DNA from: Candidimonas sp.
GTDB taxonomy: Bacteria > Pseudomonadota > Gammaproteobacteria > Burkholderiales > Burkholderiaceae_B
DNA length: 64,000 bases
Direction: 5' to 3'
NCBI GenBank assembly: GCA_004297945.1
Contig: SCRC01000117.1
Location: 29,485 to 93,484 of the forward strand
Shown piece by piece: positions 50,439 to 60,553 of this stretch. The notes under the pieces are model-generated. The model worked only from the letters and a program-made list of their open reading frames with translations, was not told the origin of the DNA and searched no databases. A program made the translations under genes and the position numbers. The stretch's first letter is position 1; each line of letters starts with the position of its first letter.

Positions 50439-51650
50439 ATGCCACGTACACCCGCCGCCCCCCACGCCCCGCGCCAGTCTCGCGATGTTCAGCTCCTTGT
50501 CGCGCTGGCCGGGTCGTTGGCCTTGTCCGGATGCCGCCTGGAGGACATCTACTGGGAAAACCTGTTAGGCGCACATATCAACAAGCTGCTGCAAGGTCGC
50601 AAGAACAAGGCCATCGAAACCGCGCTCGAGCACCTGGTCGAGCAAAATCTGAATGCCTACGAAATTCTCGTCGAGCAATCCGAAACCCTGTCGGAGTCCA
50701 CTCAACTGACCGTCGACGGCGTCGAGTACGACGCGCTTCTGTTCTCGGCCCCGATCGTGGCCTGGACACGTTATCAGCTGCCCGAGGGCCGTATAGGGAA
50801 AACCGTGCAACAGGCGCTCAATGAACAGTTACGCGCCCATATTGTGGCCGAAGGCGCACGGCTGGCCCTGATCCCGCAACTGGTCTGTTTTGATCAAATG
50901 CCGCAATCGTTCCAGGAAACCTGGGCATGGACCCGGCACCTGGGTCTGGCCGCCCTTGGCGCCGGATCAGACGCTTCCCTTATCAAGACCGCTACCGACT
51001 CGGAAGGGATGCTGGCCGATGCGCGCTTCATTGTCGGCGCTATTGTGGCACCCAAAGGCGGGGCGCTGTTTCGCTGGCAGTCGCCCGAGGCTGGCCATGC
51101 CGCAACACGCGACAAATGCGTCGCCAACTGGTCCCATGACAACGCTCAAACCCTGGCGTCGCTCTTTACAGGATGCAATTTCGAACACCTTGCGCCCGAC
51201 GCCTACTACGTCAGCAATCGTGAAGCGGATCGCCACCTGCGCCCATTGGCCTTGAAGGCTTCCGTCACATGGCTACAGACAGTAGCCGCTTTACCCGCCA
51301 GCGATCTGCGCGCCGCCGTTGTCGGCTGCGGCGACGGCCTGGTCGAAGAATACCGAATCGGCTTTAGCACCCGGCACAGCAATGACGTGATCTACGGATG
51401 CATCTGGCCCATCCTAAGCAAGGACGAAGCGGTCGTCGAAAGTGCTGATGGCGCGCAAACCGACACGCCGGACGATATCGCCGCACTCATCAAGGAACTG
51501 GGCGTCAGCGACACCCGTCGCCTGCCCGGCCTATATCCGGCCGAGTTCTGCAACGACTGCGGCGCGCCCTATTTCCCCAGCCCGCTAGGCGAGATGATGC
51601 ATCCCGAGCTCCCGGAAGAAATCGATGTGAATCCGGTTCATTTTCATTAG
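50439..51650 (+). CDS. DUF2863 family protein of unknown function
   Basis: About 403 residues from ATG 50439; a TTG two codons upstream is possible and no clear Shine-Dalgarno is seen. The protein matches the betaproteobacterial DUF2863 family in length and in blocks such as EDIYWENLL near residue 33 and the C-terminal CNDCGAPYFPSPLGEMMHPELP, whose two Cys look like half a zinc ribbon. No signal peptide or transmembrane segment. It starts 8 bp after the acnA stop, suggesting co-transcription, and is followed by the REP-like pair in front of earP. No function is known. Confidence 0.8.
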   Translation: MPRTPAAPHAPRQSRDVQLLVALAGSLALSGCRLEDIYWENLLGAHINKLLQGRKNKAIETALEHLVEQNLNAYEILVEQSETLSESTQLTVDGVEYDALLFSAPIVAWTRYQLPEGRIGKTVQQALNEQLRAHIVAEGARLALIPQLVCFDQMPQSFQETWAWTRHLGLAALGAGSDASLIKTATDSEGMLADARFIVGAIVAPKGGALFRWQSPEAGHAATRDKCVANWSHDNAQTLASLFTGCNFEHLAPDAYYVSNREADRHLRPLALKASVTWLQTVAALPASDLRAAVVGCGDGLVEEYRIGFSTRHSNDVIYGCIWPILSKDEAVVESADGAQTDTPDDIAALIKELGVSDTRRLPGLYPAEFCNDCGAPYFPSPLGEMMHPELPEEIDVNPVHFH

Positions 51651-51662
51651 GGTGAAGATGGC

Positions 51663-51735
51663 ATGGCACCCACAAGGGGTGCCGCTACATGATTCACGGT
51701 CACGTATTTGTAGCGGCACCCCTTGTGGGTGCCAT
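51663..51735. repeat. REP-like inverted pair overlapping the earP 5' end
   Basis: Two GGCACCC/GGGTGCC copies with inward-facing tails. The left copy contains AAGGGG (51674-51679) followed after 9 nt by ATG (51689), an apparent ribosome-binding site and start; the right copy is read through in frame by earP. Confidence 0.9.
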
Positions 51736-52897
51736 TTTCAACCTAAACCGCCACACTCCCATAGACTCTAACCTTCCTCCCCCTTCGCTGAGCTTCGATA
51801 TTTTTTGCCGGGTGGTCGACAATTTCGGCGATATCGGCGTTTGCTGGCGCCTGGCGCGACAATTGGCAGATATGCCCAACGGCCACCGCGTGCGCCTGTG
51901 GGTCGACAATCTGCACCGCTTCGCCAAGATCGAAGCCCGCGTCGACCCGGCGCAGGATCGGCAAACCGTTGAACGCATCGACCTGGTGCACTGGACCCCG
52001 GAGCCGCCCGACCTACAACCCTGCCAAGTCGTGGTCGAGGCCTTCGCCTGCGACCCGCCCCAAGGTTTTATCCAGCGCATGGCCGCAGAACACAGCGTGT
52101 GGATCAACCTTGAATATCTCAGCGCCGAGCCGTGGGTTGAGAGCTGCCACGCCCTTGCCTCCATACATCTCAGCGGCTTGCGTAAAATTTTTTTCTTTCC
52201 CGGCTTTACGCCACATACCGGCGGCCTGCTGCGTGAGCCGCATCTGCTCAAAACACGCAAGCGCTGGTTATCCGAACCGGGCAACGCGCAAGCCCTGAGG
52301 CGGGCGTTACGCTTGCCCGATAATCTGTCGCAGAGCCTGCAAAAGGGCGACTGCCGACAGGTATTTCTGTTCTGTTACCCTAGCGCGCCTGCATTGGGCC
52401 TGCTGCAAGGTCTCGCACACGATCCCACGCCCTCAGTCATACTCGTGCCAGCGGGGGTCTATCCCAGGCTTGAGGCGAGCCAAACACCTCATGTCCATGT
52501 CCACGAAATTCCGTTCGTCGACCAAACCACCTTCGATCAGGTGTTATGGAGCAGCGACTTGAATTGCGTGCGGGGAGAAGACTCGCTTGTACGCGCCATG
52601 TGGGCAGGCAAACCGTTCCTGTGGCAAATCTATCCGCAGAACGAGGACGCTCACCTGGTCAAATTGCAGGCATGGCTTGCGCAAACTTCGTTTTCACCTG
52701 CCGTCCAGGCCCTGATGCAAGCATGGAACGGCGACACGCACGCCAGCGTCGGCGCACTGGTGAGCCGCCTTTTGTCCGTGCCAGCATGGTCCGAGTGGCA
52801 GCGCGATACGCGTCTATGGACGGAAAAAATGGCTCAACAACCCGATTTGGCCAGCTCTTTGCTGAGGCTTTGCGTGAAATTGCTGCAAACAGGTTAA
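51689..52897 (+). CDS. earP: EF-P arginine-32 rhamnosyltransferase EarP
   Basis: Transfers rhamnose from dTDP-rhamnose to Arg32 of elongation factor P. The conserved core begins at DIFCRVVDNFGDIGVCWRLARQL, whose aspartates include the catalytic residue; SPWVE-type and GEDSLVRAMWAGKPFLWQIYPQ segments (near residue 302) bind the sugar nucleotide. Family members start just before DIFC, but here the first in-frame ATG (51689) lies in a REP-like element, adding about 35 residues; the only other common start is GTG 51725, also in the element. efp follows 84 bp downstream, confirming the role. Confidence 0.9.
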   Translation: MIHGHVFVAAPLVGAIFNLNRHTPIDSNLPPPSLSFDIFCRVVDNFGDIGVCWRLARQLADMPNGHRVRLWVDNLHRFAKIEARVDPAQDRQTVERIDLVHWTPEPPDLQPCQVVVEAFACDPPQGFIQRMAAEHSVWINLEYLSAEPWVESCHALASIHLSGLRKIFFFPGFTPHTGGLLREPHLLKTRKRWLSEPGNAQALRRALRLPDNLSQSLQKGDCRQVFLFCYPSAPALGLLQGLAHDPTPSVILVPAGVYPRLEASQTPHVHVHEIPFVDQTTFDQVLWSSDLNCVRGEDSLVRAMWAGKPFLWQIYPQNEDAHLVKLQAWLAQTSFSPAVQALMQAWNGDTHASVGALVSRLLSVPAWSEWQRDTRLWTEKMAQQPDLASSLLRLCVKLLQTG

Positions 52898-52981
52898 AAT
52901 GCTGAGTTTTGTAGAAAATTGTGCTCCGAACCGGCAGTGTCACCATCTGGCGGAGCAAATCACCCCGGAGTTTTTTTAAAC

Positions 52982-53539
52982 ATGAAAACCGCACAAGAAC
53001 TGCGCGTTGGCAACGTTGTCATGGTGGGCAGCGACGCCCAGATCGTCCTGAAGGCCGAATACAATAAATCGGGCCGCAACTCCGCCGTTGTAAAACTGAA
53101 ATTCAAGAATCTCCTCACCGGGTCCGGCAGCGAGTTGGTTTACAAGGCCGATGAAAAGTTCGACATCGTCGTTCTGGATCGCAAAGAGTGCACCTACTCG
53201 TACTTTGCCGACCCCATGTATGTCTTCATGGACGAAGAATACAACCAGCACGAAATTGAAGTCGAAAGCATGGGCGATGCGCTGAACTACCTTGAAGAAG
53301 GCATGAAAGTCGAAGTCGTGTTCTACGACGAGCGGGCGCTTTCGGTTGACCTGCCCACCATTGTTGTGCGCGAAATTATCTATACCGAACCCGCTGTGCG
53401 CGGCGACACATCGGGCAAAGTGCTCAAACCCGCCAAAATCAACACGGGAATGGATCTCAACGTACCGCTATTTTGCGCAATTGGCGACAAAATCGAAATC
53501 GACACGCGCACCGGAGAATACCGCAGCCGCGTCATGTAA
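52982..53539 (+). CDS. efp: Elongation factor P
   Basis: 185-residue translation factor that relieves ribosome stalling at polyproline. Three OB-like domains; the domain I loop reads NKSGRNSA with Arg at position 32, the residue rhamnosylated by EarP, in place of the Lys34 that is beta-lysylated in E. coli. The ATG at 52982 has GGAG (52966-52969) upstream. earP precedes it, so modification enzyme and target are adjacent. No epmA/epmB genes are near. Confidence 0.96.
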   Translation: MKTAQELRVGNVVMVGSDAQIVLKAEYNKSGRNSAVVKLKFKNLLTGSGSELVYKADEKFDIVVLDRKECTYSYFADPMYVFMDEEYNQHEIEVESMGDALNYLEEGMKVEVVFYDERALSVDLPTIVVREIIYTEPAVRGDTSGKVLKPAKINTGMDLNVPLFCAIGDKIEIDTRTGEYRSRVM

Positions 53540-53547
53540 ACGCTTGC

Positions 53548-54018
53548 TTACTGCAAGCGATCATCATCCAGGTAATCAGGAATAGGCATTATCACAATGC
53601 CGTCCTGGGCCAGCGATTCGCGCTCTTGTGCCGTGGCCGTGCCACGGATGGCGCGCTCTTCAATGACGCCCTCGTGCATGCGGCGGGCTTCCTGGGAAAA
53701 CTGCTCACCGACATTTTCCGTACTGCGCACAATCTGACGCAGGTGGCGCAGGATTTCTCCTTGCAATTGCATCAATTGCGAGCTGGCCGGCGCCGCCACA
53801 GCTGTTTTGTCAGCAGGGGGCACATGCCCGGACGGCTCACGCGCGTGGCCCACGTTAATGCGGGGTGCCGACAATTTCTTGCCGACCTGGCTGCTGCCAC
53901 ATACCGGGCATGTCAGCAGCCCGCGAGCCTGCTGCGATTCATAGCCATCGGCCGAGCCGAACCAGCCTTCAAAAACATGGCCGGATTCACACTGAAGATC
54001 GAAAACTTTTAATGTCAT
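53548..54018 (-). CDS. DUF1178 family protein
   Basis: 156 residues. N-terminal KVFDLQCESGHVFEGWFGS and the CPVCGSSQVGKKLSAP element (near residue 37) form a zinc-ribbon-like fold, with a helical C-terminal half that ends in PIPDYLDDDRLQ. This is the conserved proteobacterial DUF1178 family, function unknown. It is convergent with efp (8 bp between stops) and lies downstream of the YejF-like gene on the same strand. Confidence 0.85.
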   Translation of the reverse strand: MTLKVFDLQCESGHVFEGWFGSADGYESQQARGLLTCPVCGSSQVGKKLSAPRINVGHAREPSGHVPPADKTAVAAPASSQLMQLQGEILRHLRQIVRSTENVGEQFSQEARRMHEGVIEERAIRGTATAQERESLAQDGIVIMPIPDYLDDDRLQ

Positions 54019-54100
54019 GAGAGCACTATGGGGGCGCTTGGCCTGAAAACAAGATTGTATCCCCTGATTCCATTCTAAAAGGGTCGTGAATTTTTATTGA

Positions 54101-54126
54101 TGACAGCCACGAGGGCTGCCGCTACA
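54101..54126 (+). repeat. Single, slightly degenerate REP-like hairpin
   Basis: Stem GACAGCC/GGCTGCC with one unpaired position and loop ACGAG, tail GCTACA. It lies 3' of the yejF-like gene. Confidence 0.75.
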
Positions 54127-54138
54127 TTGATGACGGCA

Positions 54139-55860
54139 TTACAGACGCGGGACAGAGGCCAGCAAACACCGGGTTTGGGCGTGTTGGGGTGCATTGAGCA
54201 CCGATTCCGTATTTCCGGTTTCAATTATCTTGCCTGCGTGCATCACCGCGATGCGATGCGACAGATATTCGACAACGCCGAAATTATGAGTAATAAACAA
54301 GTAGGCAATACCATACTCCCGCTGCAAATCGTTCAACAACTCAAGAATTTGGGCTTGAACCGACACGTCCAACGCCGACGTCGGCTCGTCGCACACCAAC
54401 ACAGCCGGCTCCACGGCCAGCGCGCGAGCGATGGCTATCCGCTGCCGCTGCCCGCCCGAAAATTCGTGCGGATAGCGATCCAGGGTGTTTTTGGGCAAGC
54501 CCACTCGTTCAAGCAATCTACGCACGCTCGCACTGCGCGCGGCTCTCGAACGATCTGGCCTTAAGGCGGCGACCCCCTCGTCGAGTATCTCGCCCACTCG
54601 CATGCGCGGGTCAAGCGAAGCGTAAGGATCCTGGAACACAATCTGTATCTTCTGACGCAAGCGCTTAAGGCGCCTGCCACGGGCCGACAAGAGCGCCTCG
54701 TCATCCAGGCTGGCGTAGCCTGCCACCTTTGCGTCTTTGCCCAGTAAACGCAACAACGCTCGAGCCGTGGTGGTTTTACCGCAGCCCGACTCGCCCAGCA
54801 AAGCGAGCGTTTCACCCGCGCAAAGATCGAAGGACACATCGTCAACCACCTGAATCGATCCGGTCACGCGATGCAGCATGCCGCTGCGTATGGGATAGCG
54901 CACAGACAAATGATCGACACTTAGGATCGGCGCTTCAGCCGCCCACGTAATTGCCGTCGCTTGCGCCGACGGCTCACGCGGTGGCTCTGAATGCGCCAAG
55001 CTACCAGTGGTCAGGGAACGACCGCGTTTCGCAAGGCTGGGGACGGCCGCCAGCAGCTCCAACGCATAGGGGTGCTCGGGCGCCGCAAAAAAGCCGGCGA
55101 CATCTCGCGTCTCTACAATTTCTCCGGCACGCATCAGTGCAACATGATCGGCCACGTTTTTTACTACAGCCAGGTCATGGGTGATCAGCAGAATCGCCAT
55201 GCCCAATTCATGCTGAATATCGGCCAGCAAGTCCAGGATCTGCGCCTGCACCGTGACATCCAGCGCCGTGGTGGGTTCATCGGCAATCAATAGGCTGGGT
55301 TCGGCCGCCAGCGCCATGGCAATCATGACCCGCTGCTTTTGCCCTCCCGAAAACTGGAAAGGGTAATCATGAAAACGACGCTTCGGCTCAGGGATGCCAA
55401 CCCGGGCAAGCCACCACTGCGCCCGCTCGACGGCGGCAGCGCCACGATACGAAGTGTGGGCGGCCAACATCTCGACAATCTGTTGGCCTACGGTCAACAC
55501 CGGATTCAGACTGGTTGCAGGTTCCTGAAAAATGATGCCTATCTGTCCGCCACGTACCGCTCGCATGCGATGCTCCGGCAGACGATTCAAATCCTGCGCA
55601 CCCAACCGGATTTCTCCGGCGGTGATCTGCCCGGCCTCGGGCAGCAAGCGCAACAGGGCCAGCGCAGTTATGCTCTTGCCACAGCCCGATTCGCCCACCA
55701 AAGCAAAGGTCTGCCCACGCTCTACGGCCAGTTGCAAAGACTTGACCGCCTCGAAGAGACCCGCGTCGCTCGCGACCTGCACCGACAGCCCGCGCACCGC
55801 CAGAACCTCTTCGCTCGCGCCGTCCAGCCTGTTTGAAGCGCCGTTCACCTCGGTTGTCAT
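54139..55860 (-). CDS. yejF: ABC transporter ATP-binding protein with two ATPase domains (YejF-like)
   Basis: 573 residues from ATG 55860, which overlaps the yejE stop by 4 bp (ATGA). Two complete ATPase cassettes: Walker [16 protein letters not shown] (near residue 50) with signature [10 protein letters not shown], and [15 protein letters not shown] (near residue 345) with [15 protein letters not shown]. It energises a dipeptide/oligopeptide-type importer; E. coli YejABEF imports microcin C and other peptides. The frame stays open to 56028 but that part overlaps yejE and is not family-like. Confidence 0.9.
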   Translation of the reverse strand: MTTEVNGASNRLDGASEEVLAVRGLSVQVASDAGLFEAVKSLQLAVERGQTFALVGESGCGKSITALALLRLLPEAGQITAGEIRLGAQDLNRLPEHRMRAVRGGQIGIIFQEPATSLNPVLTVGQQIVEMLAAHTSYRGAAAVERAQWWLARVGIPEPKRRFHDYPFQFSGGQKQRVMIAMALAAEPSLLIADEPTTALDVTVQAQILDLLADIQHELGMAILLITHDLAVVKNVADHVALMRAGEIVETRDVAGFFAAPEHPYALELLAAVPSLAKRGRSLTTGSLAHSEPPREPSAQATAITWAAEAPILSVDHLSVRYPIRSGMLHRVTGSIQVVDDVSFDLCAGETLALLGESGCGKTTTARALLRLLGKDAKVAGYASLDDEALLSARGRRLKRLRQKIQIVFQDPYASLDPRMRVGEILDEGVAALRPDRSRAARSASVRRLLERVGLPKNTLDRYPHEFSGGQRQRIAIARALAVEPAVLVCDEPTSALDVSVQAQILELLNDLQREYGIAYLFITHNFGVVEYLSHRIAVMHAGKIIETGNTESVLNAPQHAQTRCLLASVPRL

Positions 55861-57323
55861 GACGCTTCCTCTTCGGTCAGGCTTTTCATCTGCGCCGCAC
55901 GACGCCGTAAATGTGCAGGACTGAACTTGCGGACACGCGGATCGAAAGCGTCCTGCACGGCATCGGCAAAGATATTCGCTGCCAGAACCAACGCCAGCAA
56001 AAATATAAACGCCGTCAGCAGATTCCACCAGATCATGGGATCACGCGACATTTCAAGACGCGCCGAATCGATCATGGTGCCAAACGATGGCGTATTGGGG
56101 TCGACCCCTATGCCCAGGTAAGACAGGACGGCCTCATACAGCACCAGGCTGGAGAACTCGAGCACCATGGTAATAAGCACAATATGCATGACATTGGGCA
56201 GCAAATGCCTGCGCATGATGCGCCAGTGCGACACGCCAAAGGCGCGCGCCGCCTGCACATAGTCGAGCTCACGCAACTTCAGCGTTTCTGCCCGAAGCAA
56301 GCGGCACAACCCTGCCCATCCGGTCAATCCCAGAATCAGACACAGAAAAAATAAACGCAGATCGGCACGCGCCGCCACCGTATCGAAGGCGTTCGGATTA
56401 TTGTCGATATACACCTGCATCATCAAGACACAAGCCGCAATCAGCAGCACGCCCGGAATCGACGTAAGAGTGGTGTAAATATATTGAATGATATCGTCGA
56501 CCCGTCCCTTGAAATAACCTGCCGATATGCCAAAAATCAGGGCGGGCGGCAACATGGTCATTGTGGTGAGGGTGCCTATGATGAGCGCGGTGCGCACGCT
56601 TTTAAGTGCTTGCCGCAATACATCGTTGCCGGTGCGGTCCGTGCCCAGGACATGGTAGTTGGTGGCAAGCGCCGCTGTCACACAAACAACCAGCATCAGC
56701 ACGCAAAACGTCAGCCACATGGCACGCCACGGAACCTCGGACTCAGAGGACCACCACACACGCCAGGCACGCCCGGCGGTATTGGCCCGCGCTCGATGCG
56801 CCAGGGTCAGCAACAAGGCCGACGCCGCCGCGCACGCCACGGCCGCCAGCAAGCCAAACAACAATCGCCGTACGATATCCCTGCCGCTATCGGAATCCTT
56901 GCTCAAGCCCAGGCCGGCGTTTTGCAAACGCGGATAGTCGCGCACAAACCTTCCATGAACAAGCTCATTTTCTTTGGTGAATTGTCGCAAGGCCAAGGGT
57001 GCCGAGTAGGTTTTTTCAGGCTTGGCCAGCCGGGTCAGAGCCAGTACATCGTCCAGCACCGAACGCACCGACTGCGCATAAGCGACGGTCGTCGACCCCG
57101 ATTTAATGGGCAGCTGGGGCCGATAATGCATGGAATCGAGCAGGCCCACCAGCACAAACGCGCACAACACCACGGCCGCACACATCGCCGAAGTTGTACG
57201 CGCCACACTGGCCCAGGTTGCTCGCAGCGCGGGCGTGCGTGCTACCCTGAAGGCATAAAGCAACAGGGCCAGCAACAGGCTGAAAACAAAAATATCGGTC
57301 CAGAGGAAAACGATCTTGGGCAT
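55857..57323 (-). CDS. yejE: ABC transporter permease (YejE-like) with extended periplasmic region
   Basis: 488 residues, longer than E. coli YejE (341). An N-terminal membrane anchor pair (about residues 10-65) is followed by a polar stretch of about 90 residues, a further hydrophobic segment near 165-190, then the BPD_transp domain with YHVLGTDRTGNDVLRQALK (near residue 230) and the EAA loop around YVQAARAFGVSHWRIMRRHLLPN (near residue 370). It lies between yejB (3 bp) and yejF (4-bp overlap). Confidence 0.88.
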   Translation of the reverse strand: MPKIVFLWTDIFVFSLLLALLLYAFRVARTPALRATWASVARTTSAMCAAVVLCAFVLVGLLDSMHYRPQLPIKSGSTTVAYAQSVRSVLDDVLALTRLAKPEKTYSAPLALRQFTKENELVHGRFVRDYPRLQNAGLGLSKDSDSGRDIVRRLLFGLLAAVACAAASALLLTLAHRARANTAGRAWRVWWSSESEVPWRAMWLTFCVLMLVVCVTAALATNYHVLGTDRTGNDVLRQALKSVRTALIIGTLTTMTMLPPALIFGISAGYFKGRVDDIIQYIYTTLTSIPGVLLIAACVLMMQVYIDNNPNAFDTVAARADLRLFFLCLILGLTGWAGLCRLLRAETLKLRELDYVQAARAFGVSHWRIMRRHLLPNVMHIVLITMVLEFSSLVLYEAVLSYLGIGVDPNTPSFGTMIDSARLEMSRDPMIWWNLLTAFIFLLALVLAANIFADAVQDAFDPRVRKFSPAHLRRRAAQMKSLTEEEAS

Positions 57324-57326
57324 GGG

Positions 57327-58304
57327 CTACTCGAACCGGATCCGTGGATCGGCCAGCGTATAGGAAATATCGGCCAGAATCAGGCCCACGATATACAACG
57401 CCGAGCCTAAAAAGACCATCGCCCGGACGATGGAAAAATCCTGGGCATTAATCGCGTCGATGGTGTAGCTGCCCAGGCCCGGAATGCCAAAAAAAGATTC
57501 TGAGATCAAACTGCCCATAAACAGCAGCGGAATCGCCGATACGGTTCCCGTAAGAATGGGCAGCATGGCGTTACGCAACACGTGACAAAACAACACGATA
57601 TGTTCCGACAAACCTTTGGCGCGGGCAGTGCGTACATAATCTTTAGTCATTTCTTCCAGAAAAAGCGTCCGATAAAACCGCGCTTCGCCACCCATGCGCG
57701 ACAAGACGCCCACCAGCACCGGCAACACCAGGAACCGGGCGCTATCCCACCCTCCGGAAAACCCCGAATAAGGCACCCAGCGCAAGACTTTCGCAAATAG
57801 CCATTGGCCGGCGATGATATAAAAAAGCCCCGAAATGGATAACAGGAGAACGCATATCACCACTCCTGAAAAGTCCAGCGGCGTGCCTTTAAAAAACGCC
57901 AGCAGCAAGGCGAAAACAATGCACACAAACAGGCCCAGCACAAAAGTCGGCAAGGCCAAGGCCAGGCTTGGCCCCATGCGCTCTACGATCTGATGTCCGA
58001 TATCGCGGCCTTCATCTGAGAAACCGAAATCGAAACGCAACAAGGGCACCGAGCGGGCATAGAAAATGGTATCGGTCCATTGCGCCGCGCCGCTGGCCTG
58101 CGAATTGAAAAACAAGGGCTTGTCGTAACCCCGCTCGACCTTCCACTTGTCGATTGAGGTCTGGCTCACTCGTTGCCCGCCTATGGCCAGACGCGCCATG
58201 TCGTCGGGCGTATTGACGGCAAAAAACAGCGCAAAAGTCAGCAGGTTGACGCCTATCAGCACCAGCACGCCGTAGAGCAGCCGACGCAAAACGTAATTCA
58301 TCAT
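57327..58304 (-). CDS. yejB: ABC transporter permease (YejB-like)
   Basis: 325 residues from the first ATG of the ATGATG at 58304, overlapping the stop of the binding-protein gene by 4 bp. Six membrane segments; N-terminal NYVLRRLLYGVLVLIGVNLLTF and the coupling loop around DYVRTARAKGLSEHIVLFCHVLRNAMLP (near residue 235) are typical of DppB/YejB. An in-frame extension to 58427 overlaps the upstream gene and is rejected. Confidence 0.9.
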   Translation of the reverse strand: MMNYVLRRLLYGVLVLIGVNLLTFALFFAVNTPDDMARLAIGGQRVSQTSIDKWKVERGYDKPLFFNSQASGAAQWTDTIFYARSVPLLRFDFGFSDEGRDIGHQIVERMGPSLALALPTFVLGLFVCIVFALLLAFFKGTPLDFSGVVICVLLLSISGLFYIIAGQWLFAKVLRWVPYSGFSGGWDSARFLVLPVLVGVLSRMGGEARFYRTLFLEEMTKDYVRTARAKGLSEHIVLFCHVLRNAMLPILTGTVSAIPLLFMGSLISESFFGIPGLGSYTIDAINAQDFSIVRAMVFLGSALYIVGLILADISYTLADPRIRFE

Positions 58305-60553
58305 GGCGGCGGCGCTCCGTTGTGGTCTGCCGCAAGCGGCGTGGCGCGTTCGCGCCGGCGTATCACCCGCCATGCCGGATACAGGCTCAGCACCAGCAAG
58401 CCTGCGAGCAGCCACAGCGGCCACCATACCGGCCGATTCCAGCGCAAAATGCTTTTTTCACGAGCAACCGGGTCTATCTTGTAATACTGCAAGGTATTGC
58501 GCACCATTTGCGTCGGCTTGGCGTTGCCCACCCAGGACTGATAGGCCGCGCCGGACTTTGGAAAAAAGCCGAACATCCAGGGCGCATCGGCCTGGGCAAT
58601 GGCGACCATGCGATGCACAATCTGCTCTTTTTGCGGGCCGTCGTCAAGGAATCGCATTTGTTCAAACAGGTGATCAAACTCCGGGTTGTGGTAGTTGGCC
58701 GCGTTTTCGCCACCTTTGGATGCCTTGGCATTGGGACCGTAGAGCAGGAACAGAAAATTTTCAGCGTCTGGATAATCCGCAACCCAGCCCCACATGAACA
58801 TTTGCGCGCTGCCTCGGCGCATCTTGTCTTGAAAGCGGTTGTAATCAGTGGCGCGCACCTCTAGCTGAATATTCAAGGCGCTTAGTTGGCGCCGCATCCA
58901 GTCCTGCGTCGCATTCGAGCCCACACCTGCGGCCGAATCAAAATGCAAAATCAACGGTGCACCTGTTTTGGCGTTGCGCCCATCCGGATAGCCGGCTTCG
59001 GCCAGCAATCGTCTGGCCTCAGCCAGAGGCTTGCGCACCGGACGCCCGTCTTGCAAGACATACACATAAGGGTCGAGCCCTGCGGGCGGCGCCTGGTAAC
59101 CCGGAATTCCGGGCGGGATGGGGCCATAGGCCACCTGAGCCTGGTCGTTTTGAAAAATCGAAATGTATTGTTCCCAATTGAAGGCGATACTGATCGCACG
59201 CCTCAGTTTGCGGTTTTTCTCTTGTTGCTCGGGCGTATCGCCCCGTCCCACGACCGGATCGAGCCAATTAAAACCAAAATAATAAATCTGCGCTTCCGTC
59301 GACTCGGGCAATTGAATGCCATGCTCCTTGTACAGCGAGGCCTTTTGGGCGGAGTCGCCAGCCGCCACGCGCATTGCCACTCCGATCCCGCTGCCGTCGA
59401 CCTGCGGCACATCGTAGTAGCCCTGAATGAATTTGCCCATCAGCGGTACGCTTTCCTTTTCAAGCGTAAACACAATCTTGTCAATGAACGGCGTAAGCTT
59501 GCCGCAATCCGCTAACAAACCCGCGGCGCGATCCCCCGCTTCGCCTTCGCAGGGATATGGCTCCCCCCGAAAGTTCGGGTTTCGGGATAATACGTGGCGC
59601 CGGTTCTGAATAGACTCGGTCAGCATATAGGGCCCGGTGCCCACCGGCCAGGTATTAAGCGACAAATTGTGCTCAGCCATCCCCGGCTGGTGATAAAAGC
59701 GATCTGCCTCCCAGGGCACGGGCGCCGTAAAGGTCATGGCCAGCCAATATTTGAACTGCGGATACTTGCCGATGACCTTGATGCGCAGGGTATGGGCGTC
59801 GAGGGCCTGCACGCCGTCAAAACCAAATTGCCTCAAATCCAGCCAGGGCAAAGCCGCGCCGGCTGAGCGCGTGGCCCGCAAGGCCTTGTCGCGTGCCTTG
59901 AGTTGCTCGCCATACTCGCGCATCCCGACAATATGCTCGGCCATTACCGCATAGATGGGCGACACCACACGCGGACTGGCCAAGCGGCGAAACTCATAAA
60001 CGTAATCATCGGCGGTCAATTCACGCGTGCCCGTTTTCTTGAAATCACCAATCGAAAACCGATGAGCGAGCGCCCCGGCAGCCAACGGCCAGTAGCGGTA
60101 CTGGCCTGAAGGCTCGCGCGCGAACGCAGGATGCGGCGCAAACAGAATACCCGGCTTGATATGAATATCGTAGACACTGACGGCAATCGACGCCCCCGGC
60201 GCCTGATCGGGCAAGCGCTGGCCCGTTTTATCCAGATAAAACGGCTGGGCAAGCGCCACCGCTGCGCGCGGCGCCAGCTTATAAGGCCGCATCAGGTATT
60301 CATAGCCATACAAAGGCTCATAAATGGAATAGGTAAATGGCGTCTCGTCGGTCGAGTAGGAACTGGCCGGATCCAGATACTTCGGAGATCGCTGGGAAAA
60401 TGCCGTATATAAAGTATTGGTTTGTTCCGCGCCCTGCGCGTACGGACTATTGACGGGGCTACGCGTACAGGCGGCCAGCAGCAAACAGGCCAGCGCGGCC
60501 AGCCCGCAGCCGTAGCGTCGCAGAACGCTTAACACTGGGCCTTTTTCCAGCAT
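58301..60553 (-). CDS. yejA: Family 5 extracellular solute-binding lipoprotein with C-terminal membrane helix (YejA-like)
   Basis: About 750 residues from ATG 60553. The N-terminus has a lipobox LLLAAC (Cys near residue 26), so it is lipid-anchored. The body is a peptide/nickel-binding family 5 fold (PYMLTESIQNRRHVLSRNPNFRG near residue 305; AISIAFNWEQYISIF). The last 40 residues hold a hydrophobic helix (WWPLWLLAGLLVLSLYPAW) followed by RVIRRRER, an unusual second membrane anchor. First gene of the yejABEF-like operon; its start overlaps the nuclease gene by 25 bp. Confidence 0.87.
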   Translation of the reverse strand: MLEKGPVLSVLRRYGCGLAALACLLLAACTRSPVNSPYAQGAEQTNTLYTAFSQRSPKYLDPASSYSTDETPFTYSIYEPLYGYEYLMRPYKLAPRAAVALAQPFYLDKTGQRLPDQAPGASIAVSVYDIHIKPGILFAPHPAFAREPSGQYRYWPLAAGALAHRFSIGDFKKTGTRELTADDYVYEFRRLASPRVVSPIYAVMAEHIVGMREYGEQLKARDKALRATRSAGAALPWLDLRQFGFDGVQALDAHTLRIKVIGKYPQFKYWLAMTFTAPVPWEADRFYHQPGMAEHNLSLNTWPVGTGPYMLTESIQNRRHVLSRNPNFRGEPYPCEGEAGDRAAGLLADCGKLTPFIDKIVFTLEKESVPLMGKFIQGYYDVPQVDGSGIGVAMRVAAGDSAQKASLYKEHGIQLPESTEAQIYYFGFNWLDPVVGRGDTPEQQEKNRKLRRAISIAFNWEQYISIFQNDQAQVAYGPIPPGIPGYQAPPAGLDPYVYVLQDGRPVRKPLAEARRLLAEAGYPDGRNAKTGAPLILHFDSAAGVGSNATQDWMRRQLSALNIQLEVRATDYNRFQDKMRRGSAQMFMWGWVADYPDAENFLFLLYGPNAKASKGGENAANYHNPEFDHLFEQMRFLDDGPQKEQIVHRMVAIAQADAPWMFGFFPKSGAAYQSWVGNAKPTQMVRNTLQYYKIDPVAREKSILRWNRPVWWPLWLLAGLLVLSLYPAWRVIRRRERATPLAADHNGAPPP

